Positions 8,887-17,903 of a stretch of DNA of 64,000 nucleotides are shown here, one piece after another. The position numbers were made by a program, and so were the translations under genes. The notes under the pieces were generated by a model. It was not told the DNA's origin, did no database searches, and worked only from the letters and a program-made list of their open reading frames with translations. The DNA comes from JAVVEH01 sp032251435 (GTDB taxonomy: Bacteria > Verrucomicrobiota > Lentisphaeria > Oligosphaerales > MVZH01): contig JAVVEH010000019.1 in the NCBI GenBank assembly GCA_032251435.1, positions 16,529-80,528 on the forward strand, written 5' to 3'. Every line of letters starts with the position of its first letter. Position 1 is the stretch's first letter.

Positions 8887-10340
8887 TCAGGTGAGATGCC
8901 ATCAGCCCTTCCCCGGGAATTTCTCGGGAAAGGGCTTTTTTTTGTCCCGGGCATACATTCCCGGGAACGTTCCCGGGACACAAAACGGGTGGGGGGGACG
9001 GGTACCGGGCAATAGCGGAAGCAGCGGCCGCAGCCGAGGCAGGCGGCCGGATCGGGACGGTAGTCGGTGTGGTAGTGACGCCGCGAAAGGCGGATCAAGT
9101 GAAAAGCCAGAACCACGCCGGCGTAAGCTCCCAGCCAGCGGCCGCCGGACTGGTAGCGGGAATAGATTTTCCGGGCGGTGGTGACCGCGTTTTCCCGGGA
9201 TTGTCCGGACATGTCAAAGGCTTCGAGCCGTTCACGGTCGCTGGCGGAGATGGTGTCTGTCCGGGTCAGCAGCTCGGCGATGTGGACATCGGGATGGCGG
9301 TGTCCGATCCAGGTCGCCGCCACGCCGCCTCCCGCCCATCCGCCAATGGCGAGAAGCGGCAGTGACACAAGCGTCATGACCAAGGCGCGATGGTCGCCCG
9401 CCACCCCTCGTGCGGTTTGGCGGGCGGTTAATTCAGGTTTCTCAATGGCGCCGTAGGGACAGGCATGCTCACAAAGGCGGCAGTTCACGCACGTTCCCGG
9501 TGTGATTGCCGCTTGTTTCCAAGACAACCGTCCTCCCCATTCCAGCAACACGGAATAAGGACATAGAAACCGGCAATAGGGCCGGCCGATGACCGTGGCG
9601 ACAGCCAGCACCGCCAAGGCGGTCAGCAACGCCGGCACGTGGCCGCCAAATCGGAACAGCGGCACAAAGGGATCCAACCGGCAGATAAAAAAGCCCGTGC
9701 CCGTGACCGCGGCGAACACGACAAATCCTAAAAATAAGTGCCGGGTGACACTGCCGACCTTATTCACCCATGGCGGCAGATTAAGGTGGCGGATCACAAC
9801 CAGCTCTTGCATCGCTCCCAAGGGACAGACCGCCGCGCAGAAGACCCGGCCGAAAAACAGGGAAAAAACCAAGGGGGCCAGGAAGATGACGATGACACCG
9901 GCCGGTATAAGCCAGTCAGGATCGGTGACGCTTAGCGCCACGTTCTGAATCGCTCCCACCGGGCACACGCAGCCATGCCGGAAAAAACCGAAATAGCTGA
10001 CTGACGCCACGGTTAACGCCACCAGCCCCGCGCGGCTCCGCCAGCGCAGGACCAGCGCCGCCGCCAGAGCCAGCGCCACGAGCAGCAAGCCGGTGTCGAG
10101 CCAGCCGAGCCAGCCGCTTTCGACCGCCGGGGCGATGGTCTCGGGGGACACGTGGCCGGATACAAAATCCGGGCGGGGAAAGCGGCTTTCCGCGGCGGCG
10201 GCGCTCATCAGTCCCGGAATGAGGATGATCACGGTGCGGGCCGGCCCTGTTCGCCGCGCGAGGTCACAGCCGCTGGAAACGTCCGGAAGAGGGCATGCTT
10301 TTGCGGTCATATGTGATCCCATAACTCGTGTGAAAATCAT
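8883..10340 (-). CDS. Membrane-bound NapH/NosR-like 4Fe-4S electron-transfer protein
   Basis: The product of up to 485 residues has several membrane segments (LLLVALALAAALVL, VIVIFLAPLVFSLFF, LFLGFVVFAAVTG, LLTALAVLAVATV, ALVMTLVSLPLLAIG). Three CP-type motifs typical of NapH/NosR/RdxA proteins are present (GCVCPVGAIQ, CAAVCPLGAMQ, CRFLCPYSVL), plus two 4Fe-4S cluster motifs, CVNCRLCEHACP and CLGCGRCFRYCP. The role is electron transfer between the quinone pool or ferredoxin and a periplasmic acceptor. The neighbouring Tat-exported ferredoxin-like protein (10403-11044) is the likely partner, as NapG is for NapH. The start is uncertain: ATG 10340 gives a hydrophilic 35-residue leader, ATG 10310 is an alternative, and neither has a clear ribosome site. 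The last 30 residues, after CPVPVPPTRFV, are encoded by the antisense of the terminator at 8904-8943 and look like read-through. Confidence 0.8.
   Translation of the reverse strand: MIFTRVMGSHMTAKACPLPDVSSGCDLARRTGPARTVIILIPGLMSAAAAESRFPRPDFVSGHVSPETIAPAVESGWLGWLDTGLLLVALALAAALVLRWRSRAGLVALTVASVSYFGFFRHGCVCPVGAIQNVALSVTDPDWLIPAGVIVIFLAPLVFSLFFGRVFCAAVCPLGAMQELVVIRHLNLPPWVNKVGSVTRHLFLGFVVFAAVTGTGFFICRLDPFVPLFRFGGHVPALLTALAVLAVATVIGRPYCRFLCPYSVLLEWGGRLSWKQAAITPGTCVNCRLCEHACPYGAIEKPELTARQTARGVAGDHRALVMTLVSLPLLAIGGWAGGGVAATWIGHRHPDVHIAELLTRTDTISASDRERLEAFDMSGQSRENAVTTARKIYSRYQSGGRWLGAYAGVVLAFHLIRLSRRHYHTDYRPDPAACLGCGRCFRYCPVPVPPTRFVSRERSRECMPGTKKSPFPRNSRGRADGISPD
8904..8943 (+). terminator. Rho-independent terminator after the lysine-rich protein gene
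   Basis: AGCCCTT-CCCC pairs with GGGAAAGGGCT (11 positions, one mismatch) around an 11-base loop, followed by eight T residues at 8936-8943. It lies wholly within the 3' end of the convergent iron-sulfur gene. Confidence 0.9.
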
Positions 10341-10402
10341 GTTGAAAAGCTGTTATAGCCACCGGATCCGCGGATGACACCTGGCGGATTCAGGCGCGCT
10401 GG

Positions 10403-11044
10403 TCAGGCGTCCCGCAGCAAGTATGGATGATCGGGGGTCACCCGCCGGATCGCCCGGGCCGGGCAAGCGACGGCGATGGCGCATTCATTGCAATGCCGGC
10501 ACAGGTCGTGTTGAATCTGCAGAAACAGGGCGCCGTTGCCGAACGCGCCGCAGCCTTTCGCGCACATGCCGCAGCCAATACACAGGCGGCGGTCGATTTT
10601 ATACTCAAAATAAGGTTCCTCAATGAATGTCCGGGAGATGGCTCCGACGGGACAGAGCTGATGCTCCGCGCCCGTGGTCAATGTTTTGGCGTCCGGCCTG
10701 AAATACCCCCCGCACAACTCGCAATAACCGCATATTTTGGCGGAGTGGACGCATTTGACAGCCGACGGATTGAGGACACAGTGGGTCGCGCAGCGCCCGC
10801 ACTGAACGCACTTTTCAGGATCAATCTGCCACAACGGTTTGGCGGTGTCGGCGATGCCGCAAACGCCCCGGCCGGCGCAGGTTGAGCAGCCGCCCGGGGC
10901 GCAGGTGAAATCTCCGCGGGCGAACAATTTCACTCCCAGCGCGCCCAGGGCGCCCAGCGCCGCGACACGGGCGCCGAGTTTAAGAAAGTCCCGGCGGGAC
11001 ATGGGTTTTTCGGCTGGCGGGGGTGGGACAGGCGTCTTCTTCAC
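10403..11044 (-). CDS. Tat-exported multi-cluster ferredoxin-like protein (NapG-like)
   Basis: The 213-residue product carries a twin-arginine signal (SRRDFLKLGARVAALGALGA) and then four cysteine groups for 4Fe-4S clusters: CVQCGRCATHCVLNPSAVKC, CGYCELCGGYF...CPVGAI, CIGCGMCAKGC and CRHCNECAIAVACPA. It also has a Cys-rich stretch after the signal (CAPGGCSTCAGRGVC). This is the layout of NapG/NrfC-type exported electron carriers. It lies between xth (3 bases upstream) and the NapH/NosR-like gene (62 bases downstream) on the same strand. It probably passes electrons across or along the outer face of the inner membrane together with that protein; the terminal acceptor is not encoded here. Confidence 0.85.
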   Translation of the reverse strand: MKKTPVPPPPAEKPMSRRDFLKLGARVAALGALGALGVKLFARGDFTCAPGGCSTCAGRGVCGIADTAKPLWQIDPEKCVQCGRCATHCVLNPSAVKCVHSAKICGYCELCGGYFRPDAKTLTTGAEHQLCPVGAISRTFIEEPYFEYKIDRRLCIGCGMCAKGCGAFGNGALFLQIQHDLCRHCNECAIAVACPARAIRRVTPDHPYLLRDA

Positions 11045-11047
11045 GGG

Positions 11048-11809
11048 TCAGCGCACGGTTAATTTAACAGGACAATGATCGGAGCCCATCACATCGTTTA
11101 AAATGACGGATGATTCAACCCGGTCTTTGAATTCAGGATTCACGCAATGGTAGTCAATTCTCCAGCCGATGTCCTTTTCCCGCGCCCGGAAACGGTAAGA
11201 CCACCATGTGTAATGTCCGGGCTCTTGATTAAACATGCGGAAGGTGTCCACATACCCGCTGCCGGTGAAGGTGTCCATCCAGGCGCGCTCTTCGGGTAAA
11301 TAACCAGGGTTTTTCTCATTACTTTTCGGATTTTTTAAATCGATGGGTTTGTGGGCGATGTTGTAGTCCCCGCAGATGATCATATTTTTCCCGGCGGCCC
11401 GTAACGCGTCACATCGGGTCAGCATCGTGTCACAAAAGGCGAGTTTGTAATCCAGCCGGGCGCCGGCCGCCTGGCTGTTGGGGAAATAGCTGTTCAGCAC
11501 CACGAAGTCGCCATAATCCACTTCCAGGACCCGTCCTTCGCGGTCAAACCGGTCATCCCCCGTAAGCGCCACGCGCAGCGGTTCGGTTTTGCTGTAAACC
11601 GCCACGCCGCTGTAGCCTCTTTTTTCGGCGGCCGCCCAATAGCTGTGGTAGCCGGGCACCTCCAGCAACGAGGCGTCCAACTGATCCGGATGAGCCTTGG
11701 TTTCCTGCAGGCAAAGGATGTCCGGGCTTTCTGACTGGAACCATTCCAGAAATCCCTTTTTCGCCACCGCCCGGAGACCATTGACATTCCAGGAGATTAT
11801 ATGAGCCAT
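11048..11809 (-). CDS. xth: Exodeoxyribonuclease III
   Basis: This 253-residue protein is a full-length exonuclease III/AP endonuclease. Motifs in order: ISWNVNGLRA (residues 5-14, with the Asn ligand), DILCLQETKA (metal-binding Glu), YSGVAVYSK, VLNSYFPNS, MIICGDYNIAHKPID (Asp/Asn pair) and the end MGSDHCPVKLTV (catalytic Asp-His). It cleaves at abasic sites and removes 3' blocking groups in base-excision repair. The stop is 3 bases before the Tat ferredoxin-like gene, so the two may be cotranscribed although the functions are unrelated. Confidence 0.95.
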   Translation of the reverse strand: MAHIISWNVNGLRAVAKKGFLEWFQSESPDILCLQETKAHPDQLDASLLEVPGYHSYWAAAEKRGYSGVAVYSKTEPLRVALTGDDRFDREGRVLEVDYGDFVVLNSYFPNSQAAGARLDYKLAFCDTMLTRCDALRAAGKNMIICGDYNIAHKPIDLKNPKSNEKNPGYLPEERAWMDTFTGSGYVDTFRMFNQEPGHYTWWSYRFRAREKDIGWRIDYHCVNPEFKDRVESSVILNDVMGSDHCPVKLTVR

Positions 11810-11948
11810 ATCACGGTCCTTGGATTGAGATTGTCTTGAAAAAATAATGTGCTGTTAAGGTAACGCCTGACGGCTGATTGTCCATTACCCTGAATGGGAG
11901 AGACCTGGTTTGTGGGTCATGAATACTCCGCGGTCCGATTGGCGAAAG

Positions 11949-12419
11949 CTACATACCATCGTTGGTTTCCGTAACCATGACCCGGCTGTTCAGTTTATCC
12001 ACGGAGAGAATAAAACGCCGGTCCCGGCAGACATAGCTGAGTTCCGGGCCGGCAGCGCCGCCATGGCTGAAAAATGTGTGGATTAAGGGTGTCTCTTCAG
12101 AATTCAGCAGGTCCACATCATCAGGCACCGGGTACGCTGTCCGAGCGCCATTTTCGCTTTTATCACCGGCTGAGATGATAAACATGGACTCTTCCCGATT
12201 CAGGGTCACTGTCACGGTCCTGCCGGTCGCCCGGGCGCGCATAGCGGCCATTCTCAGAGGCTCCTCCATGGCTTGCCTGGCGACACGGACGGCGACACCG
12301 GCGGGGGCTTTGGCGGTCCGGGGGAGAACCAAGACAAGCACCAGTGAGAAAATGGCCAGGACAACGAGAATCTCAACCAGTGTGAACCGCCGTCTATTCC
12401 CAGTTGTTGATATCCGCAT
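11949..12419 (-). CDS. gspH: Type II secretion minor pseudopilin GspH-like
   Basis: The start is placed at ATG 12419 (MRISTTGNRRRFTLVEIL), since the type III prepilin signal with F at +1 and E at +5 must be near the N-terminus; the frame is open for another 75 codons upstream but those overlap gspG and look random. The product has 156 residues: leader, hydrophobic helix (VLAIFSLVLVLVLP) and a beta-rich head (RTVTVTLNREESMFIISAG, RRFILSVDKLNSRVMVT) fitting GspH. It overlaps the end of gspG by 26 bases, which implies translational coupling. It is the last gene of the gsp operon. Confidence 0.85.
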   Translation of the reverse strand: MRISTTGNRRRFTLVEILVVLAIFSLVLVLVLPRTAKAPAGVAVRVARQAMEEPLRMAAMRARATGRTVTVTLNREESMFIISAGDKSENGARTAYPVPDDVDLLNSEETPLIHTFFSHGGAAGPELSYVCRDRRFILSVDKLNSRVMVTETNDGM

Positions 12420-12798
12420 TGTACTTGTCCCCTCCGGGGGATTTGTCAGCGCCGAGACTGGACAGATCAAATTGTCCATGTCGGCCGGGAAAATCATAGC
12501 GGAACGGCTCACCCCAGGGGTCAAGCGGTATTTTGGGAGGATCAAGATAGGGGCCATCCCATTTGGTATCGCCGGTATCCGTGACAAGATCCTCCAGGGT
12601 GTCAGGATATTCATCCATATCCAGGTAATAATCCTTGATCGCATTGGACAGCAACTTCACCTGAAGCTCCCCGGTTTTATATTTCGCTTTGTCGGCTTTT
12701 TTCATCAAGTTGGGGACCGCCAAAGCGGCAAGCAAGCCGAGAATCAGCAGCACAATCATCAATTCCAACAGCGAAAATCGTCGTGTCCGTCTCTTCAT
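12394..12798 (-). CDS. gspG: Type II secretion major pseudopilin GspG
   Basis: The 134-residue product begins MKRRTRRFSLLELMIVLLIL, a class III prepilin leader with cleavage before FSLLE. Downstream features are those of the major pseudopilin: the helix AALAVPNLMKKADKAK, YYLDMDEYPDTLEDL, and the conserved WGEPFRYDFPGRHGQFDLSSLGADKSPGG calcium-site region. I chose ATG 12798 because GGAG stands 6 bases upstream; ATG 12810 (4 codons earlier) is also possible. It lies between gspF and gspH. The pseudopilus it forms pushes substrates through the secretin. Confidence 0.93.
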   Translation of the reverse strand: MKRRTRRFSLLELMIVLLILGLLAALAVPNLMKKADKAKYKTGELQVKLLSNAIKDYYLDMDEYPDTLEDLVTDTGDTKWDGPYLDPPKIPLDPWGEPFRYDFPGRHGQFDLSSLGADKSPGGDKYNADINNWE

Positions 12799-12813
12799 GA
12801 CCATCTCCATTTT

Positions 12814-14016
12814 TTAGATTCCTGACTGCATGTCCATGATGGCCAGAAACATGGTGACCACAATCATCGCGACCAGCAGTCCCAGAAACAGGATAATCGC
12901 CGGTTCCAGCAATGCGAGGGCTCTGGCGATCATTTTTTTCAGATCTTTCTCATAGCGTTCGCCCACTTTTTCCAGCATGGTGGCAAGTTCGCCGGTTTCC
13001 TCGCCGATGGCCAGAGTTTGCACCGTCACCGACGGAATAAAGCGGCTGTGTGACAACGCGTCGGTCAGGTTTCCGCCCTTACGCAGTTCGCCGGCGACAT
13101 GGGTTAGAGACTGACGCAACACTTGGTTTTGCAACACATGTCCCCCGAGTCTGACCGTGTTCAGAATACCGACTCCCCGCCGCATAAGAATGGACATTGT
13201 GCGGAACATTCTGGCGATATCAGCGGCCAGCGCCGCTTTGCCGACAACCGGCAGGCGCAGCAGCCACCGGTCCCTGAAAAGTTGAACCGCCGGTTTGCTC
13301 TTGAACGCGTAATACAGCCAGCCGCAGAATATGGGAACAACAATCAGCATCCACCACAGTTTTCTGAACCAGGCCGACACCGCCAGCAGGATGCCGGTCG
13401 GCGCTGACAATTCGCCGCCGGCCGTCAGCAAAATATCGGAAAATCTCGGGACAATCACGCCCAGCAATACGCCCACCACCGTCAGACTCACCACTAGAAT
13501 GACCACGGGATAGATGGATGATGAGACAATAAACGAGCGCATTTCCCGCCGTTCATTGAGAAAATCGCGCAGATCCGCCAGCACTTCCGGCAGCGCGCCG
13601 GCTTCTTCAGCCGCTTCCACCAAGCTGGCGTAAAGCGGCGGAAATATCGTGCTTCGATCCCGCACCATGCGGGAAAACCGCCGGCCTTCGTGCAGCCCGC
13701 GCCGGATGTCCTCCACCGTTTCCCGCGGGTTGCCTTCCCGACATCCCTTGGCCACAATATCCAACGCCTTTTCCAGCGGGACATGGGCTTCGAGAAGCGG
13801 CACCAGGCGGTCCGTGAAATCAACAATGTCCAGTTCGGATCTGAATAACCGTGATTCGGTCTGACCGGCGGAAACTCCGCCCTCGCCAAGGCATTCAACC
13901 GGAGTCATGCCGCGGCGGGCGATCCTGCGCAAAGCGTCTGACTGCGAATCGCCCTCGACCAGGATTTCGCTTATCTTCGCCGTCGCGTCCGCTACTTTGA
14001 ACCGATATATGGCCAT
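12814..14016 (-). CDS. gspF: Type II secretion inner-membrane platform protein GspF
   Basis: The 400-residue protein has an N-terminal ARE-type cytoplasmic segment (AIYRFKVADATAKISEILVEGDS) and two T2SSF domains (residues about 65-190 and 270-395) with the family pattern FTDRLVPLLEAHVPLEKALDIV / MFRTMSILMRRGVGILNTVRLG. Three membrane segments are visible (YPVVILVVSLTVVGVLLGVIVP, LWWMLIVVPIFCGWLYYAF, AIILFLGLLVAMIVVTMFLAI), and the usual end AIMDM is seen. It couples the GspE ATPase to the pseudopilus. It is 3 bases from gspE. Confidence 0.95.
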   Translation of the reverse strand: MAIYRFKVADATAKISEILVEGDSQSDALRRIARRGMTPVECLGEGGVSAGQTESRLFRSELDIVDFTDRLVPLLEAHVPLEKALDIVAKGCREGNPRETVEDIRRGLHEGRRFSRMVRDRSTIFPPLYASLVEAAEEAGALPEVLADLRDFLNERREMRSFIVSSSIYPVVILVVSLTVVGVLLGVIVPRFSDILLTAGGELSAPTGILLAVSAWFRKLWWMLIVVPIFCGWLYYAFKSKPAVQLFRDRWLLRLPVVGKAALAADIARMFRTMSILMRRGVGILNTVRLGGHVLQNQVLRQSLTHVAGELRKGGNLTDALSHSRFIPSVTVQTLAIGEETGELATMLEKVGERYEKDLKKMIARALALLEPAIILFLGLLVAMIVVTMFLAIMDMQSGI

Positions 14017-14019
14017 GGT

Positions 14020-15708
14020 CTATTCGCTGTCCAATTGGCACACCCGGGCGACTTCCGCGCGGGTGGTTTCGCCCGCCGCCACTTTCGCCATCCCGTCCTC
14101 GAAAAGTGTGCGCATCCCGCGCTGTCTGGCGATAGCGGCCAGCTCACCGCTGTCCCGCTTCTCATTGATGCCCCGGCGCAGCGCGTCATCGATAACAAGC
14201 AGTTCAAAAATTCCGGTTCGTCCGCGGTATCCGGCCCCGTTGCATAGGGGGCATTTGTGCCGCAAAGCGGTATCCCCGCCGCAACTGGAACAAACCCGCC
14301 GGACCAGCCGCTGCGACATGACACCGAGAAGGGCGGAGGATATAAGAAACCCCTCAATGCCCATTTCCTGCAACCGGGCGACCGCTCCCACGGCGTCGTT
14401 CGTATGCAGAGTGGAAAAAACCAAATGCCCTGTCAGGGCGGCGTGAATGGCGATTTCCGCGGTTTCACGATCGCGGATCTCACCCACCAGAATAATATCC
14501 GGATCCTGGCGCACAATGGACCGGAGACCATTCGCGAAGGTGACATCAATCTTCGGGTTGACCTGAATTTGAGTCAATCCGTCAATCTGGTATTCAACCG
14601 GATCCTCAATCGTGATGATTTTCACCGAGTCGGAATTCAGCACTTGCATCACGCTGTAGAGTGTCGTTGTTTTACCGCTGCCGGTGGGACCGACCACGAG
14701 GATCATGCCGTAAGGCATCCGGGCCATTGTTCCGAACTGAGCGCGCGTGGTTTCATCAATGCCGATACTTTCCAGATCAAACTGGGAGGTTTCCTTCTCC
14801 AGCAGCCGCAACACAATGCTTTCGCCATGCACGGAAGGAACGGTGCTGGCGCGGACATCAATTCTGCCGCCGCCCACCGGCAAATCCATGCGCCCGTCTT
14901 GAGGTTTGCGCCGTTCCGCGATGTTCATTCCCGCGAGCAGTTTTATTCTTGACGCCACCGCCGGATACTGTGACGCTGGTGGTGACATGGCTGTGTTCAA
15001 AACCCCGTCAACCCGATATCTGACATTGAATTTGCGGTCGGAGGGCTCGATATGAATGTCCGAGGCTCCGCATTCCACAGCCCGCCCGAATATGGTGTTG
15101 ACAAGCCGCACAATCGGCGCCTCCCGGGCTAGATCCTTTAAGGTTTTTTCGCTGCTCAAGTCAAGATCAGCGGCATCCTCATCCCCGGTTGAATAGAGCG
15201 AATCAAGCGTATGCTCTATCAGACTGCGCCGCGCCAGAACAAACTCAGGGACAACACCGAACATCGCCCGCCATTGGTGTGTGAGGCGCCCGATGTGGTA
15301 CGGGTGGTAAACGGCCAATGTCACGGGTTCCCCCGTCATCTCCAGACCCGTCGCGGACGAAAAGCCCTTTTCCAGATCGTCCCCGTCAGCGTTGGCGGGA
15401 ACCGCTTCGGCCAGCGCCATTGGCAGGCAGCCGTTCCCGTGAAGAAAGTCGCGTGAAACATTTTCGACCCGGATAGTGTCCTTGACGAGGTCATCGTCCG
15501 CCGTGCCGATACCAGTCATATTGGCGTAGATCATCAGGATGTCCCGTTCGCTGATGGCGCCGTGATTGACCGCCTCCCATTCGGACAACGGTTCCGGCGC
15601 GCTGTCGGCGCTGACGACACCGCCACCCGCCGCGGCGACGGCGGCCGCCACGTTCGCGGCCAGCTCCCGCGCTGGTAAAATTGCCTGGTTACCCGTTGAC
15701 AAAGCCAT
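14020..15708 (-). CDS. gspE: Type II secretion ATPase GspE
   Basis: This 562-residue ATPase drives pseudopilus assembly. The N-terminal region (about 1-170) holds a T2SSE N1-like domain (DLEKGFSSATGLEM...HPYHIGRLTHQWRAMFG). The catalytic core has IVRLVNTIFGRAVECGASDIHIEP, Walker A GPTGSGKTTT near residue 337, the Asp box TIEDPVEYQIDGLTQIQV, Walker B IILVGEIRDRETAEIAI, and the His box HLVFSTLHTNDA. A zinc module CSSCGG...CPLCNGAG lies near residues 468-490, as in classical GspE. Eight bases separate it from gspD upstream. Confidence 0.95.
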   Translation of the reverse strand: MALSTGNQAILPARELAANVAAAVAAAGGGVVSADSAPEPLSEWEAVNHGAISERDILMIYANMTGIGTADDDLVKDTIRVENVSRDFLHGNGCLPMALAEAVPANADGDDLEKGFSSATGLEMTGEPVTLAVYHPYHIGRLTHQWRAMFGVVPEFVLARRSLIEHTLDSLYSTGDEDAADLDLSSEKTLKDLAREAPIVRLVNTIFGRAVECGASDIHIEPSDRKFNVRYRVDGVLNTAMSPPASQYPAVASRIKLLAGMNIAERRKPQDGRMDLPVGGGRIDVRASTVPSVHGESIVLRLLEKETSQFDLESIGIDETTRAQFGTMARMPYGMILVVGPTGSGKTTTLYSVMQVLNSDSVKIITIEDPVEYQIDGLTQIQVNPKIDVTFANGLRSIVRQDPDIILVGEIRDRETAEIAIHAALTGHLVFSTLHTNDAVGAVARLQEMGIEGFLISSALLGVMSQRLVRRVCSSCGGDTALRHKCPLCNGAGYRGRTGIFELLVIDDALRRGINEKRDSGELAAIARQRGMRTLFEDGMAKVAAGETTRAEVARVCQLDSE

Positions 15709-15716
15709 GGCGTGTC

Positions 15717-17903
15717 CTACATATCCAATTTTTCACTGATTTTTTTCAATGCGGCCTGGTAACGCCGGGCCAGTCTTTCCGTGTCGGATTCATCCTGGAC
15801 GACATTGGCCGTTATCAGCACCAACAGCTCAGACCGCCCCTCATCATGGGCGTTGCTCCGGAAAAGCGCTCCCACCAGGGGAAGTTTCATCAGCACCGGA
15901 ATGCCAGTCTGTGATTTTGTCTCTTTATTTTTTATCAGGCCGCCAAACAGAACCGTCCCTCCGTCCGGCACAACGAGCGATGTGGACAGCCGACGGGTCT
16001 GAATCGTGGGCGAATCAATTCCGGAGGATTCCGTCTTGACCGCGTCGGAGACCTCTTGGACAACATCCAGTTTCACTTCGTTGCCGGCGGTGATATGCGG
16101 TGTGACCGTGAGTGTGACACCTGTGTCCGTATATTCTATATTCCGGCGGATTGTGCCGTCACTGACCCCGACATCGGAATAGTCGCCGGTGACAATGGGC
16201 ACACGGTCGCCCACACTGATGATCGCCTCATTATCATTCGTGGCCAGAATCTGGGGAGCGGACAACACACTGACATTGGTGTCGCCGGCGACGGCCCGGA
16301 GAAAACCGATTCGGTCGTCGCCTTTCTCGAACATCAGCGCCATGCCATCGGTAAAGGCCGCGGGGGTCGGGGGAAAGCCTGTTCCGGACAACGCTCCGGC
16401 GCCGAGAACGGCGTATTTAACCAGATAATCTTGATACGTGGTCTGCGCGGCGTAGGAAAAACCGAACTCCGTTTTTTCCGACAACGAAATATCCGCGACA
16501 ATCGCCTGAATCATCACCTGCCGGGGCGGCATATCAAGCCGTTTAAGCAAAGCCTCAGCCATCGTGTAGGCCCGTTGGGTGGTCCGGATCGTCAGGCGGT
16601 TTTGCTCGTTATCCGCGTAAATAATCAGTTCTGACGCGAAAATATTGCCCTCATCATCGTCATTCCGGGCTGTGGCGGAGGGAGGAGAAGGAGGTGGCGC
16701 CGCGCTGCCGACCGGCGCCGCTTTGGCTGAGACAGACTGGGTCGCCGATGTCCGCGGTTTTCGCGAGGTGGTTTTTGTATTGTTAAAAAAGACAGGCAGC
16801 GCTTCCGCCAAGTGCGCGGCGGTGCTGTGACGGACATTGTAGAAATATAAATTTTCCTGTTCCGAAGCGTCCTGCCGGTCAAGAACTTTTATCCACCGCT
16901 CAACTTCTTGAAGGACTTCGGGCAAAGCGGACGAAACAACCAGCACCTGCAAGCGGGGAAGCGCCATTATTTTTGTCCGGCCCTGCGATGGCGTGGCGTC
17001 CGTCGCGGGAAATCCCAGCACCGGAAGCAGGCGGTCAAGCTCCTCTTTTATTGTGGCGGTGTCGACATTTCGGCATCTGACCGCCACTTGCGGCCAATCA
17101 GCTTCACCTCTGATGTCAAGCAACCCGACGAGTTCTTTTATTTTAGACATATTGGCCGGCGATTCCACAATCAGCAAAGCGTTCAAATCGGCCAGGTCTG
17201 TCACGGTGGCGCCCTCGGTCAGGAAGGGTTGGATGTGCCCCATCAATTGCCCGCTTTTGCCGAAACGGATCGGCAACACGACCACGCTGACATTCGCCAG
17301 CGGCTCATGTCTGGCGAGCAGACGGCGCTCCCGCGCCATCTTTTGAAACGGCATGACATTAACCACGCCAGTATTGCGTGAGGCGTAGGCGCCCGAAAGC
17401 CACAACACATGCTCGAACATATCCCAGACTTCTTTGGCGGTCATTTCGCTGTCGACGGTCATGGTCACAGCTCCCTTAACCGCGGGATCAACCAGGTAGT
17501 CAAACTTGAGCAAACTGGCGAACAGCGGCACGACTTCGGACAGGGGCGCCGCGTCAAAATTCAGCATCACTTCCACCCGTTTGGCGGGATCAGCGATACC
17601 TTTGATAAGATTGCCGGGGTAGTCGTCCGCGGGCGCCGTCGGCGGCGGTGAGACGGGCCGTGGCGGGAAAGCCGGTCCCGTGTCAATATCCTGTCCCCGC
17701 GGGGGCGCGATACGATCCACAATCAACGGTGTCTCATCCGGAACCGACGCCTTAACGGCGGCCGGGGCCGACATGTCAAAGGGCGTTGCCGGCGGCCCGG
17801 AGTCATCTCCGGCGGCGTGGCGGGCGCCCAGAGCCAGCGTCACCACACAAAGCCGCCATGGCGTTCCCAAGCGTGAAAAAGTCCATCGGCTCAGTGTCAT
17901 CAT
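15717..17903 (-). CDS. gspD: Type II secretion outer-membrane secretin GspD
   Basis: The 728-residue protein has an N-terminal signal region (MMTLSRWTFSRLGTPWRLCVVTLALGA) and then N domains: VEVMLNFDAAPLSEVVPLFASLLKFDYLVDP (N0), VVVLPIRFGKSGQLMGHIQPFL (N1), ENLYFYNVRHSTAAHLAEALPVFF (N3-like), with a long Pro/Ser/Ala linker in the last (about 380-415). The secretin domain follows (VSVLSAPQILATNDNEAIISVGDRVPIVTG, VTLTVTPHITAGNEVKLDVVQEVS, VVPDGGTVLFGGLIKNKETKSQTGIPVLMKLPLVGALFRS). It forms the exit channel. No lipobox is visible. It overlaps gspC by 4 bases. Confidence 0.95.
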   Translation of the reverse strand: MMTLSRWTFSRLGTPWRLCVVTLALGARHAAGDDSGPPATPFDMSAPAAVKASVPDETPLIVDRIAPPRGQDIDTGPAFPPRPVSPPPTAPADDYPGNLIKGIADPAKRVEVMLNFDAAPLSEVVPLFASLLKFDYLVDPAVKGAVTMTVDSEMTAKEVWDMFEHVLWLSGAYASRNTGVVNVMPFQKMARERRLLARHEPLANVSVVVLPIRFGKSGQLMGHIQPFLTEGATVTDLADLNALLIVESPANMSKIKELVGLLDIRGEADWPQVAVRCRNVDTATIKEELDRLLPVLGFPATDATPSQGRTKIMALPRLQVLVVSSALPEVLQEVERWIKVLDRQDASEQENLYFYNVRHSTAAHLAEALPVFFNNTKTTSRKPRTSATQSVSAKAAPVGSAAPPPSPPSATARNDDDEGNIFASELIIYADNEQNRLTIRTTQRAYTMAEALLKRLDMPPRQVMIQAIVADISLSEKTEFGFSYAAQTTYQDYLVKYAVLGAGALSGTGFPPTPAAFTDGMALMFEKGDDRIGFLRAVAGDTNVSVLSAPQILATNDNEAIISVGDRVPIVTGDYSDVGVSDGTIRRNIEYTDTGVTLTVTPHITAGNEVKLDVVQEVSDAVKTESSGIDSPTIQTRRLSTSLVVPDGGTVLFGGLIKNKETKSQTGIPVLMKLPLVGALFRSNAHDEGRSELLVLITANVVQDESDTERLARRYQAALKKISEKLDM

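Noticed and set aside
12420..12644. Longer GspH with 75 extra residues
   Set aside because: A prepilin leader must be near the N-terminus, and the extra codons are the out-of-frame shadow of gspG.
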